Positions 9,287-18,269 are shown, numbered from the stretch's first letter. The stretch: 54,629 nucleotides of DNA from Candidatus Thalassarchaeaceae archaeon (GCA_023700255.1 JAJPRD010000008.1:1-54629), one strand, 5' to 3'. The notes: a model not told the origin generated them from the letters alone. Translations and numbers: made by a program.

Positions 9287-10069
9287 ATGGCGCGCAGAGA
9301 CGATAAAAAGTTAGGTTTATTCGGTCGATGGTGGGAAAGTCAAAGTGATAGGCATTTCCAGATAATTACTAATGTTTCTATTCTTTCCGTTGCTTTATTA
9401 GTTTGGGGTATTGTCTTCCTTTTCGTCCTTTCAGGTCCTACAGACCCTTCTAAAGAACATCTTGTAAATCCGAGTTGGCTGGGTATGCTTGTTGGTTTTG
9501 TTGGTACATTTTATGTTGCACCCGAGTTCTTTTATTATTTAGAACAAAAACAAACTCTTGATTCTATATTACTACTTGATTCTAGAGCTGAAATTTTAAG
9601 ACGTCGAAAAGAAGGGGAAGATGCAGCTATAATGCTTGGTACAAAGCATATGAGTTTAATGCGAGGTTTGCTTGAAATGCATGAAATACCAGTTGGTAAG
9701 AACCTTACAGTGGAATCTTCAATACCTAGTCGACACTCTAAATCAAATGAAGAATCATGGTGGGACAATAAGAATTCTATAATCTCTCATTTTCTTCCAG
9801 GACTTGATATTCTTAAAAATTTATTTTTCCATAGACTAATGATTTTGATGACATTAAGCGCCTCAGTAGCCTTAATTTGGAATACTCTATTTGGTTTAGC
9901 AACTCTTTCAGGTTCTAGAGAGTATACAATTGATTTAACCGAAAAAATAAGCGGTTCATCATCATATTATCATTCGGCAACTCATATTGATCCAGTTAGC
10001 ATACTCCTAATTGGTTTCTTTTTACTACTTTTATATTCAACTAGGCCATTTCGTGATGAGGAGGAGTAG
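9287..10069 (+). CDS. Membrane protein of unknown function, operonic with signal peptidase
   Basis: 260 aa, about 4 hydrophobic segments; stop codon overlaps the downstream GTG start by 1 nt. Confidence 0.75.
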   Translation: MARRDDKKLGLFGRWWESQSDRHFQIITNVSILSVALLVWGIVFLFVLSGPTDPSKEHLVNPSWLGMLVGFVGTFYVAPEFFYYLEQKQTLDSILLLDSRAEILRRRKEGEDAAIMLGTKHMSLMRGLLEMHEIPVGKNLTVESSIPSRHSKSNEESWWDNKNSIISHFLPGLDILKNLFFHRLMILMTLSASVALIWNTLFGLATLSGSREYTIDLTEKISGSSSYYHSATHIDPVSILLIGFFLLLLYSTRPFRDEEE

Positions 10070-10959
10070 TGTTGTTAGATGATACTAAATTATATTTTAG
10101 AGAAGCATTTCTTGCAATCGGTTTAGTTTTTTTACTACTAGGTACGATGTGGTTGGCAACAGGGATGTTCCCTCCAATGGTAGTTGTTGAATCAGGTTCT
10201 ATGAAGCATAGTGATGATGGTTCATTAGGAGCGATAGATCCTGGCGATTTAGTTCTAGTAATTAATCCAGATAGAGTTGAGATAATAACATATGTCGAGG
10301 CGACTGAAAAAGGAAGTGAGAATTTTGGGTATGAAAAACATGGTATGTATGGAGATGTCATAATTTATCAGAAAAATGGTGGAAGTGATACACCAGTAAT
10401 TCATCGTGCTTTGCTTAAAGCCGTAGCCAATAATACTGAAGAACCAGTAAATGATAATTGTTCAGAAGGCGTTTTTGATAAATTAGAAAATATCTGTATA
10501 TTGACTTGGGATGTACTAGGAACTAATCTCAGGAATGTTGAGGATATTTCTCTTGAAATTGATTATTCATGTGCTCCTCATGGAAATTTGACAATTGATC
10601 GTTGGATTCCTAATCATGAAGGTTATCTAACAACTGGAGATAATCGAATAACTAATGGATGTACTATAGATCAACTTCGAGCTACAAGTTCTACCGCTGA
10701 AGATGATTATGTTCGTAGTCGCGGATTAAAAGATGAAAATGGAAATCCAGTTACTGCTGTAAGGGATGATTGGGTTGTAGGTGTTGCCTCATCTGAGATC
10801 CCATGGGTAGGTGCCATCAAATTATTTTTCTCAGGGACTTCGTCTCATGTATCGGGACAGACTTGGAATAATTTGTTTACAATGATTGCAGTAGTAGTGA
10901 TAGTTCCAATGATCTTTGATATGTTTTCTTATTCAAATAAGAATGATGAAGAAGAATAG
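10069..10959 (+). CDS. Archaeal/ER-type signal peptidase I (S26B)
   Basis: 'VVVESGSMKH' catalytic Ser block, 'GDLVLV', 'GDVIIYQKNG...PVIHRALLKA', 'LTTGDNRITNG..ID' conserved boxes, C-terminal TM. Confidence 0.88.
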   Translation: MLLDDTKLYFREAFLAIGLVFLLLGTMWLATGMFPPMVVVESGSMKHSDDGSLGAIDPGDLVLVINPDRVEIITYVEATEKGSENFGYEKHGMYGDVIIYQKNGGSDTPVIHRALLKAVANNTEEPVNDNCSEGVFDKLENICILTWDVLGTNLRNVEDISLEIDYSCAPHGNLTIDRWIPNHEGYLTTGDNRITNGCTIDQLRATSSTAEDDYVRSRGLKDENGNPVTAVRDDWVVGVASSEIPWVGAIKLFFSGTSSHVSGQTWNNLFTMIAVVVIVPMIFDMFSYSNKNDEEE

Positions 10960-10961
10960 AG

Positions 10962-12557
10962 TCAATTTAGCATATTGGCTAATAATATAGGGAACAACAC
11001 AATAATCAGTATGATTATACTACTCAAACTGCTGATTCTATTCGCTATTGATTCTACTCTTAGTGGATTCATATTTTTTGAACATAATCGTATCATTGAA
11101 TGTATGCTGTCTCTTGTGATCTGTCCACCATCAAATGGAACCATTGGTATTAGGTTAGCAAATCCAAGTATGAAATTTATCCATGCGAACCAGAATAGAA
11201 AATCGAATACTGCTAACATGCCCTTAGTTCCTATAGAGGAGGCGATTAGCCCGTCTCCGGCTTCTAATAATGCTCTTTCATCTAATGGTATAGTGTGTCC
11301 TTCTAATTGTATCGGTACCCCCATCATTTCTAGTGGTTTGAAAAGGAAAAACAAAGCCCTTACACCGGGATGATAATCTTCAGTAGATGCTAATTCATAC
11401 CTATCTACAGAACTTGTTCCAGAAGAAAAGCCACTTACTCCAAGGAACGCATTACCTTCTTTAATTCCATTCTCATTAAGGAAACTCGTATATTCCTCAA
11501 CACATTCTTCCTCTAAACAAGTGTCTTGGATATAACTAGGGATACCCTGTTGAAGATAGTAATCTAATTGATCTGTTAATGTGACAGTTATTCTCCTAGG
11601 ATCTCTTTCTCCTGTTTCATTTTCTCGCGATAAAATCGATAATTGGATTTCCTCTCCAGCGGATTTAGATTCCATGACCTCCTTGAAGCTATCATAATCT
11701 GGAACCCAAATTCCGTCTATATGCGTAATGATTTCATATGGTTCTAATCCCGATTCTTCTGCTCCGCTCCCAATAACTATTGCTTGAGCATGCATTCCAG
11801 GACTCGTAGCTACAAAGCCTGATGCCGTAGATGAAAGTAGTATCAGAATAAAGTAAGTAGCCACTATATTTATTGAAGGGGCAGCCGCGTATATCCGAAG
11901 TCTATCTCTTCTTGGAGCCCTCGACATTTCTTGTAATTCTGGTTCAAAAAAAGCTCCCATAGGTAGAGGTCCAAATAATAGTAAACCAAAACTCTTAGCT
12001 CTCATGCCATGAACTCTCGCTTGTATTGCATGGCCATATTCATGAATTATTACTGCTATTATTAATGTAATTGCAGGATAATAAAATGGGATATAACTTG
12101 TAACACCTGGTATTAGGAGTAGATCTTTTGCAGGGATTGCCTCTTGAGGTGGAGATAATGCCGTAATTATTGCACTAAATGTCAGTAACCCCAATACTCC
12201 AAACATTACAATGAAACATAACCAAACAGAAAACTCTCCAAAGCCTCTCCAAAATCTCTGAAATTTAGATATCTTATCGAGAAAAACTCTGCCTTTATCT
12301 GTCCTGACCATTAATATGAATCCTAGTATTTTTGTAGCACCCCAATTATCTAAAGTTCCATTATTTTCTAGATGAACAAGAGTTGCATACCAAATCACCA
12401 TCATAATAACTGCCCAAAGAGGAAGTCCTAATGTATAAAAAAAGTATAATGAGATCATAGGTAAAAGATGACTCATCAGTGAGACATCGTCATCTTCCAT
12501 GACTCTTGGCCAGCACCACCATTCTTCAAGTTGTGTTCTTTCTTGCATAAGTGACAT
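10962..12557 (-). CDS. Site-2 protease-like M50 zinc metalloprotease with PDZ domain
   Basis: 'IIHEYGHAIQARVHGMR' (HExxH), 'AQAIVIGSGAEESGLEPYEIITHIDG' PDZ-like, 'NLIPMVPFDGGQITRD' (second zinc-ligand Asp). The ORF-track start at 12626 overlaps the divergent gene; MSLMQERTQ at 12557 (or MQERTQ at 12548) is more plausible. Confidence 0.9.
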   Translation of the reverse strand: MSLMQERTQLEEWWCWPRVMEDDDVSLMSHLLPMISLYFFYTLGLPLWAVIMMVIWYATLVHLENNGTLDNWGATKILGFILMVRTDKGRVFLDKISKFQRFWRGFGEFSVWLCFIVMFGVLGLLTFSAIITALSPPQEAIPAKDLLLIPGVTSYIPFYYPAITLIIAVIIHEYGHAIQARVHGMRAKSFGLLLFGPLPMGAFFEPELQEMSRAPRRDRLRIYAAAPSINIVATYFILILLSSTASGFVATSPGMHAQAIVIGSGAEESGLEPYEIITHIDGIWVPDYDSFKEVMESKSAGEEIQLSILSRENETGERDPRRITVTLTDQLDYYLQQGIPSYIQDTCLEEECVEEYTSFLNENGIKEGNAFLGVSGFSSGTSSVDRYELASTEDYHPGVRALFFLFKPLEMMGVPIQLEGHTIPLDERALLEAGDGLIASSIGTKGMLAVFDFLFWFAWINFILGFANLIPMVPFDGGQITRDSIHSMIRLCSKNMNPLRVESIANRISSLSSIIILIIVLFPILLANMLN

Positions 12558-12581
12558 CAAAGAGATGCATGTCGGAATGAT

Positions 12582-12773
12582 ATGGAAGGAGTCGATTCTG
12601 ACGATATTAAAAGTAAACAGCGTCAACTTGATTCTATAAGGCGAGGGAGAGATAGTATCCTTAGATTATTAAATCAAGCTAGATTCAAAAACATGTCTCA
12701 GGAAGTTAAAAATTTGGTTCAAGAATTGGATAGACTCGATGCATTTCTTTCGGGCGAAGAAGAATCAGATTGA
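12582..12773 (+). CDS. Small helical protein (63 aa), unknown function
   Basis: 'DIKSKQRQLDSIRRGRDSILRLLNQARFKNMSQEVKNLVQELDRLDAFLSGEEESD'; charged helical composition, opposite strand to its neighbours. Confidence 0.5.
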   Translation: MEGVDSDDIKSKQRQLDSIRRGRDSILRLLNQARFKNMSQEVKNLVQELDRLDAFLSGEEESD

Positions 12774-13363
12774 TTGGTTAAAGAATTTACAATTTCTGAA
12801 TAAACTTTTGTGCTAACTGTATTTGAACCTATATTCTTAGCACTTTCCGACTTCGCAACCAATGATAAGAATTTGTGTAATGGTAGTCCTTTATGCCAAT
12901 CTAGGTATGGTGTGCCATTTCTCGTGAGTGGTAGTTCGGGGACACTTCTAGCCAGTAATCTCGATCTTCCAGTTAATCCATCTATTCTAACTCTAAATAT
13001 TCTCCAACTATCCCCTCTTACTCCTTTTAATCTATAGGCATAGAACGGTTGGATTGAACATTTTAATCCTATTGTTTCTAATGCTTGATACTGTAAAACT
13101 GTCCTACCTGAAAGATATAATTTGGGTTTTTTAGAAGATTTAACTTCAATAGGGAAACAAATATCCCCTCTTAATACTAGTAAATCGCCAGTTCCTTCTG
13201 AACCACTACCGGGGGCTCTCACAACAAGGAATGGTCTTTGACAAATTTGCATTGCCTGAGCTCGCTCAGATTCACTACATGATCTTGTAACCGCTCGTAC
13301 TCCTTTTTCTTCACCAGCAAGCACAGAACGCAACTCGCGCTCGTATGCGCTACCTATTCCCAT
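12719..13363 (-). CDS. hjc: Holliday junction resolvase Hjc-like endonuclease
   Basis: 'GSAYERELRSVLAGE', 'VVRAPGSGSEGTGDLLVLRGDICFPIEVKSSKKPKLYLS' matching Hjc E..D..EVK active site. Confidence 0.88.
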   Translation of the reverse strand: MGIGSAYERELRSVLAGEEKGVRAVTRSCSESERAQAMQICQRPFLVVRAPGSGSEGTGDLLVLRGDICFPIEVKSSKKPKLYLSGRTVLQYQALETIGLKCSIQPFYAYRLKGVRGDSWRIFRVRIDGLTGRSRLLARSVPELPLTRNGTPYLDWHKGLPLHKFLSLVAKSESAKNIGSNTVSTKVYSEIVNSLTNQSDSSSPERNASSLSNS

Positions 13364-13458
13364 GAGCCTATCGTAATCTCAAGGTTATTGACGACATCGA
13401 TTGTAATCATTGATTTTATGCTTTTTTCAGACCTTTCTAAATTCCACAGAATTAAATA

Positions 13459-14121
13459 TTATTCGAATTTACCTTTCCTATATTCTCTTGTTCTATCAAC
13501 ACCAGGGAATTGATCTTCGCTTTCACGATATACAGTTTTCATATTTTTAAGGAAGCTTGCTTCATTTGTGACAATCAAAACCATGTCTACCCCAGGATCT
13601 TCTCCTTCATCCATCCAAGCCAGAATTATTTCCATTGTCATCCTAGCACCTTCTCTATGAGGATATGCAAAAACATCCATTCCTAAAGGTGGTAATACCA
13701 AAGTTTTCCGTGGTTCTAAATTAGCGATTTCTGCAAACATTGATTCATATGATTTTTTCATTAGTTCTCTACGGTATTGATCTTGTGTTGGTCTTCTACA
13801 ATCTGGACCAACTACATGAATCAGATGTTCTGCTGGTAAATTATACGCTGACGTGGTAACTGCTTCTCCAACTCCACAAGGCTGAGTGTTAGTTTTCCGC
13901 TTTTCTTTAGCAATAGCGATACAAGCATCTCTCAATTCTTGTCCTGCCACAAGTTGCATTACTTCATCTAATCCTTCTCTCCCCGCAAGCCTATTATTAG
14001 CAGGTAAAACCATGACATCACCTTCTACTCGAGCAACGTTTCCGAAGCAGACTCTCACCTGTCCATATTTACATTCTCGAACTATGATGACCTCTGCCAT
14101 ATTATGTTGAGAGAGGGCCAT
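13459..14121 (-). CDS. Macro domain protein (ADP-ribose/poly-ADP-ribose binding-like)
   Basis: 'GNVARVEGDVMVLPANNRLAGREGLDEVM', 'CGVGEAVTTSAYNLPAEHLIHVVGPDCR', 'LVLPPLGMDVFAYPHREGARMTMEII'. Confidence 0.85.
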   Translation of the reverse strand: MALSQHNMAEVIIVRECKYGQVRVCFGNVARVEGDVMVLPANNRLAGREGLDEVMQLVAGQELRDACIAIAKEKRKTNTQPCGVGEAVTTSAYNLPAEHLIHVVGPDCRRPTQDQYRRELMKKSYESMFAEIANLEPRKTLVLPPLGMDVFAYPHREGARMTMEIILAWMDEGEDPGVDMVLIVTNEASFLKNMKTVYRESEDQFPGVDRTREYRKGKFE

Positions 14122-14198
14122 GCAATATGTATGCTTCTTATCCTCATTCTGAAATTTAAAGGGAACATTTCATTCGTGAAGACCCTCAGGGCCTATAC

Positions 14199-14432
14199 AT
14201 GTCAGTGGGATACGTACTAGTGAATGTTGAACCCGGTTCTGAAGTTGAGGTATTTAATGCAGCCTCAAAGCTATCATTTGTTACAGATTCAAATCTACTT
14301 TTTGGAGATCACGATTTAATTGTTAAATTAGAAGCCGAAAATATGGGTGATATAGCTAGATTAGTAGTCGAATCAATACGTGCAATTCCTGGTGTTTTGA
14401 ATACTAAAACACTTGCTTGCGCGGAAATGTAA
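14199..14432 (+). CDS. Stand-alone Lrp/AsnC effector-binding (RAM) domain protein
   Basis: 77 aa 'GYVLVNVEPGSEVEVFNAASKLSFVTDSNLLFGDHDLIVKLEAENMGDIARLVVESIRAIPGVLNTKTL'; no HTH. Confidence 0.85.
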   Translation: MSVGYVLVNVEPGSEVEVFNAASKLSFVTDSNLLFGDHDLIVKLEAENMGDIARLVVESIRAIPGVLNTKTLACAEM

Positions 14433-14482
14433 ATTTCATTTTCTAGACTCGGTTTTTTCTTTAATACCTCAATAGTGGCGCA

Positions 14483-14505
14483 GTATTGCGTTTTTCAAGC
14501 AATAC
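14483..14505. repeat. Inverted repeat/hairpin upstream of the MC1 gene
   Basis: GTATTGC (14483-14489) - gtttttcaa - GCAATAC (14499-14505). Confidence 0.6.
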
Positions 14506-14548
14506 CTTCATATCCTATTTCGACAGGCGGAGTACGGAGGATTGCTTT

Positions 14549-14812
14549 ATGTCAGACAAAAAATACTTCGTACTGATGGAGAATGGAAAGGACACTGCTC
14601 AGGTGTTCGTTAGCAAGCAACCACGAGGAGCAGCTCTGAAAGCAGCAACACGTGGTCATACCGAAATCCAACTGCGTGAGCGTGGCACAAATCGTGTTCA
14701 TAGCTTCAAAGGTTGGACGGAAGTTGTTGCAAAGCCAGCGAACGGCCCTGCATGGCTACCAGACAAAATCAAGAAGGCAAATGTAAAGAAAAACGGAATA
14801 ACTCGTCTTTGA
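14549..14812 (+). CDS. MC1-family archaeal chromatin protein
   Basis: 'YFVLMENGKDTAQVFVSKQPRGAALKAATRGHTEIQLRERGTNRVHSFKGWTEVVAKPANGPAWLPDKIKKANVKKNGITRL' aligns by eye with Methanosarcina MC1; start MSDKK at 14549 behind a GGAGG SD-like motif, not 14486. Confidence 0.92.
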   Translation: MSDKKYFVLMENGKDTAQVFVSKQPRGAALKAATRGHTEIQLRERGTNRVHSFKGWTEVVAKPANGPAWLPDKIKKANVKKNGITRL

Positions 14813-14843
14813 GTATTTCTTTTTTCTACGGAATTACACAAAC

Positions 14844-14867
14844 CCTCTCCGGGTAAACTCGGAGAGG
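14844..14867. terminator. Hairpin between convergent MC1 and sdhB genes, likely bidirectional terminator
   Basis: CCTCTCCG (14844-14851) - ggtaaact - CGGAGAGG (14860-14867), perfect 8-bp stem, flanked by A/T tracts. Confidence 0.65.
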
Positions 14868-14881
14868 TCAATAAAAAATAT

Positions 14882-15649
14882 TTATCTTAATCCAAGTTTA
14901 CGACCAATCATTGCGATTGGATCATAATATTCGGTAACTACTCTTTCTTTCAAAGGAATTATCGCATTATCAGTGATATTTATCCCAGCAGGACAAACAT
15001 CTGTGCAACATCTTGTAATATTGCAATATCCAATACCAAAATCCTCTTTTATTTCTGGAATTCTATTTTCTGTATCTAATGGATGCATTTCTAGTCCTGC
15101 TAAGCGAACAAAGAAACGAGGTCCCGCGAACTCATCGAATTTCTGATGTTCTCTTAATACGTGACAACTGTTTACACAAAGCATACATTCCACGCATCCT
15201 CTAAATTCCTGGATTCGATTTGCTTCATTTTGATTAAACTCCCAATCTAACTTTTCTGGTCCATTTATTGGTACCATTTTTTTATTCATTTCATAAGCCC
15301 ATGAATTGTCAGTGACAAGATCTTTTACTAAAGGAAATGCTTGCATTGGTTTTACTAAAACAGGTTCTCCATCAGGAGTTTCTTCCATCACATCCTCCAT
15401 TCTAGTCATACACATAAGACGCGATTTACCATTTACTTCTGCTGAACAAGAACCGCATTTACCCGCTTTACAATTCCATCTACATGAAAGATCTGGAGCA
15501 TGTTCTGCTTGTATTCGGTGTATTACATCCAATACTACCATCCCTTCATCCATTTCTACCGTATAATTCACCATCTCTCCACACTTATCACCATCTTCAT
15601 CAGGTTCTCCGCGGAAAATTTTGAATGTCACATCTTCTGTCATTTTCAT
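14882..15649 (-). CDS. sdhB: Succinate dehydrogenase/fumarate reductase iron-sulfur subunit
   Basis: 'CRWNCKAGKCGSCSAEVNGKSRLMC' 2Fe-2S; 'CVECMLCVNSCH', 'CNITRCCTDVCPAGI' cluster ligands. Confidence 0.95.
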   Translation of the reverse strand: MKMTEDVTFKIFRGEPDEDGDKCGEMVNYTVEMDEGMVVLDVIHRIQAEHAPDLSCRWNCKAGKCGSCSAEVNGKSRLMCMTRMEDVMEETPDGEPVLVKPMQAFPLVKDLVTDNSWAYEMNKKMVPINGPEKLDWEFNQNEANRIQEFRGCVECMLCVNSCHVLREHQKFDEFAGPRFFVRLAGLEMHPLDTENRIPEIKEDFGIGYCNITRCCTDVCPAGINITDNAIIPLKERVVTEYYDPIAMIGRKLGLR

Positions 15650-17472
15650 TCCTCCTCATGTAGATCTTCAATGTCTAGTAACTTTTTGAGTTCGTCATCG
15701 ATTGGTGGATAGCTTCTATGTTCGATAGCCATCACATCTTTCTTCGTGATAACGCTATTTATTTTACCCCAATATTTGTAATCAGGGACTGGGAAGTCAT
15801 CTCTAGTATGCCCACCTCTAGATTCTTCTCTATGTAATGCTGCTAATGCACACATTCTACTAACATCTACCATAGCACTAATTTCCAATGCTTGATGCCA
15901 TCCTGGATTGTATATTTTACTAGTTCCAGGTGATGTTGATTGTGACCTAATTTCTAATTTATCTAAATCATTTAGTGCTTCTTTGAGTAATTTCTCAGTA
16001 CGTATTATACCTACTTTGTTCTGCATCATTTCTCTTAAGTCTTCCACCACTTTAGCCGGATTTTCTCCGCCTTCTCTACCAAGTGGAGCCAGTGTTTCAG
16101 CTACAACCTCATCTATATCTGATTGATTAATAGGTAAGAATTCTTTAATTTCTAGAGCCATAGATGCTGCTTGCTCACCTGCGATTTTACCGAATACAAT
16201 TAAATCAGATAGTGAATTTCCTCCAAGGCGATTAGCTCCATGTAATCCTGTCGCCGCTTCTCCCGCAGCGAACATTCTTGAGATTGTTGTTTCTTGAGTT
16301 TCAGGATTTACTTTGATTCCACCCATTACATAATGAGCAGTAGGACCTACTTCCATTCTTTCGACAGTAATGTCTACAGCAGCCAATTCTTTAAATTGAT
16401 GATACATTCCCGGTAATTTTTTCTTAACTTGATCAGGATCTCTCCACGATATATCTAGGTATGCTCCACCATGAGTACTTGCTCTACCTGCGTCTTTTTC
16501 TGAGTTTATTGCTTTGGCTACCACATCTCTTGTCAATAGTTCAGGTGGTCTTCTTACAGTTGCTAATTTCCCCTCAACAATTTCAGTAACCCATTCGAGA
16601 GCTTCTTCTTCAGTATCTGCGAATTCATCTTTGTACATATCCGGGACATAATCGAACATGAATCTTTTACCTTCGGAGTTCTGGAGCACTCCTCCTTCTC
16701 CTCGAACACCTTCTGTTACTAATATCCCTTTAACTGATGGAGGCCATATCATGCCTGTGGGGTGGAATTGTACAAATTCCATATCTCCCATTTCAGCTCC
16801 TGCCCAGTAAGCTAAAGCATGCCCTTCGCCAGTATATTCCCATGAGCCGGAGCAAACTGCCCAGCATCTCGTAATACCACCGGTCGCGATTACAATTGTT
16901 TTTGCTTTGAAAATATGTAATTTCCCGTCATTTCGATTGTATGCGAAACACCCTGAAATTTTTCCGTCAGTTTTGAATAATCTACGGACAGTATACTCCA
17001 TATATACATCCATACCCATATGTACACCTTTTTCTTGAAGTGTTCTTATCAATTCTAGTCCAGTTGCATCTCCAATATGTGCTAATCTTGGATACGTGTG
17101 GCCACCAAAATTTCTTTGATTTGTTAAGCCCTTTTCGGTCCGATCAAAAATAGCTCCCCATGTTTCTAATTCACGAATTCGGTCAGGTGCTTGCTGGGCA
17201 TGTATTTTGGCCATTCTCCAATCATTCAGATACTTGCCTCCTTTCATAGTGTCGCGGAAATGAGTTTGCCAGTTATCACGAGGATCTTTGTTACCTAATG
17301 CAGCAGCAGCCCCTCCTTCTGCCATGACTGTGTGTGCTTTACCAAGCATAGATTTGCAAATCATAGCCACACTTGCTCCACTTTTACTCGCCTCAATAGC
17401 GGCCCTTAGCCCCGCTCCTCCGGCGCCAATGATGACAACATCATGCTCATGAATTATACAATCTTCACTCAT
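15646..17472 (-). CDS. sdhA: Succinate dehydrogenase/fumarate reductase flavoprotein subunit
   Basis: 'HDVVIIGAGGAGLRAAIEASKSGASVAMICKS', 'FGGHTYPR', 'FVQFHPTGM', 'VMGGIKVNPETQ', 'AAGEAATGLHGANRLGGNSL'. Confidence 0.96.
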   Translation of the reverse strand: MSEDCIIHEHDVVIIGAGGAGLRAAIEASKSGASVAMICKSMLGKAHTVMAEGGAAAALGNKDPRDNWQTHFRDTMKGGKYLNDWRMAKIHAQQAPDRIRELETWGAIFDRTEKGLTNQRNFGGHTYPRLAHIGDATGLELIRTLQEKGVHMGMDVYMEYTVRRLFKTDGKISGCFAYNRNDGKLHIFKAKTIVIATGGITRCWAVCSGSWEYTGEGHALAYWAGAEMGDMEFVQFHPTGMIWPPSVKGILVTEGVRGEGGVLQNSEGKRFMFDYVPDMYKDEFADTEEEALEWVTEIVEGKLATVRRPPELLTRDVVAKAINSEKDAGRASTHGGAYLDISWRDPDQVKKKLPGMYHQFKELAAVDITVERMEVGPTAHYVMGGIKVNPETQETTISRMFAAGEAATGLHGANRLGGNSLSDLIVFGKIAGEQAASMALEIKEFLPINQSDIDEVVAETLAPLGREGGENPAKVVEDLREMMQNKVGIIRTEKLLKEALNDLDKLEIRSQSTSPGTSKIYNPGWHQALEISAMVDVSRMCALAALHREESRGGHTRDDFPVPDYKYWGKINSVITKKDVMAIEHRSYPPIDDELKKLLDIEDLHEEE

Positions 17473-18269
17473 CTTAATCCCCTAAAAATAATCCAAGAAG
17501 GATCTGTAATCGTGCCTTCTGAAACTGCCCACACAAATATATCTCCTAAGAATACCATCCCTAAACTGGTCCAAAACCAGAATGAATGATCTACATTTAA
17601 ATCACTAATTTTCCAATATAACTTCCCGAACAATCCTGAAATTCCTTTTCTCCATTGATTCATCCCTCCGCCAAATAAATGCCTAAATGCATGACATGAT
17701 GCTACATACATGAATAGTAGTAATGATTCAGTAGCTAAAACAATGGTCCCTAAAGAAATACCGAAGTCACCATTATTAAACCACATAGTGTGATACACAT
17801 CATATACTTTCATTGAGAGAATAATTATTGCTAAATACAACATGTATCTATGTATATTATTTAATACAAAAAGTCCAGTTTCTCCCTTGTAGCCAATACG
17901 ATAATTTATTTCGGGTTTTGATACCATGCAAGCAGTAGGATTTTGGAAAAATACTCTATGATATACTCGACGCATATAGTAGCAGGTCCCTCTAAATCCA
18001 AATGGGATCCATAATATTAGTAAGGCAGAATTCATCCAACTGGGAGTCTCTAAATCGAATAGATGTATGACGTCAGGTGAAAAAATAGGTGATGTTACTC
18101 GATGATTATCATATTGTATATCTCCATCCCAGATGATTACTCTGAGAGCAGTATAAACTAATGCTACGGTTAAAGCAAAACCCATCCAAATTGGTTGAGA
18201 CCACCATTTATCTACCCTATCGGTATTTCCAAATCCTTTTTTGATTGGAAGCTTGATTGAATTAGACAT
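17469..18269 (-). CDS. Membrane anchor subunit of Sdh1-type succinate dehydrogenase
   Basis: 266 aa, about 5 TM; 'FRGTCYYMRRVYHRVFFQNPTACMVSKP...YKGETGLFVLNNIHRY' and 'SCHAFRHLFGG' resemble actinobacterial Sdh1 anchors as I recall them; 4-nt overlap with sdhA. Confidence 0.8.
   Translation of the reverse strand: MSNSIKLPIKKGFGNTDRVDKWWSQPIWMGFALTVALVYTALRVIIWDGDIQYDNHRVTSPIFSPDVIHLFDLETPSWMNSALLILWIPFGFRGTCYYMRRVYHRVFFQNPTACMVSKPEINYRIGYKGETGLFVLNNIHRYMLYLAIIILSMKVYDVYHTMWFNNGDFGISLGTIVLATESLLLFMYVASCHAFRHLFGGGMNQWRKGISGLFGKLYWKISDLNVDHSFWFWTSLGMVFLGDIFVWAVSEGTITDPSWIIFRGLR

Noticed and set aside
15306-16126. Plus-strand ORFs antisense to sdhB/sdhA (15306-15566, 15500-15712, 15908-16126)
   Set aside because: Fully antisense to strongly supported Sdh genes with no motifs of their own.
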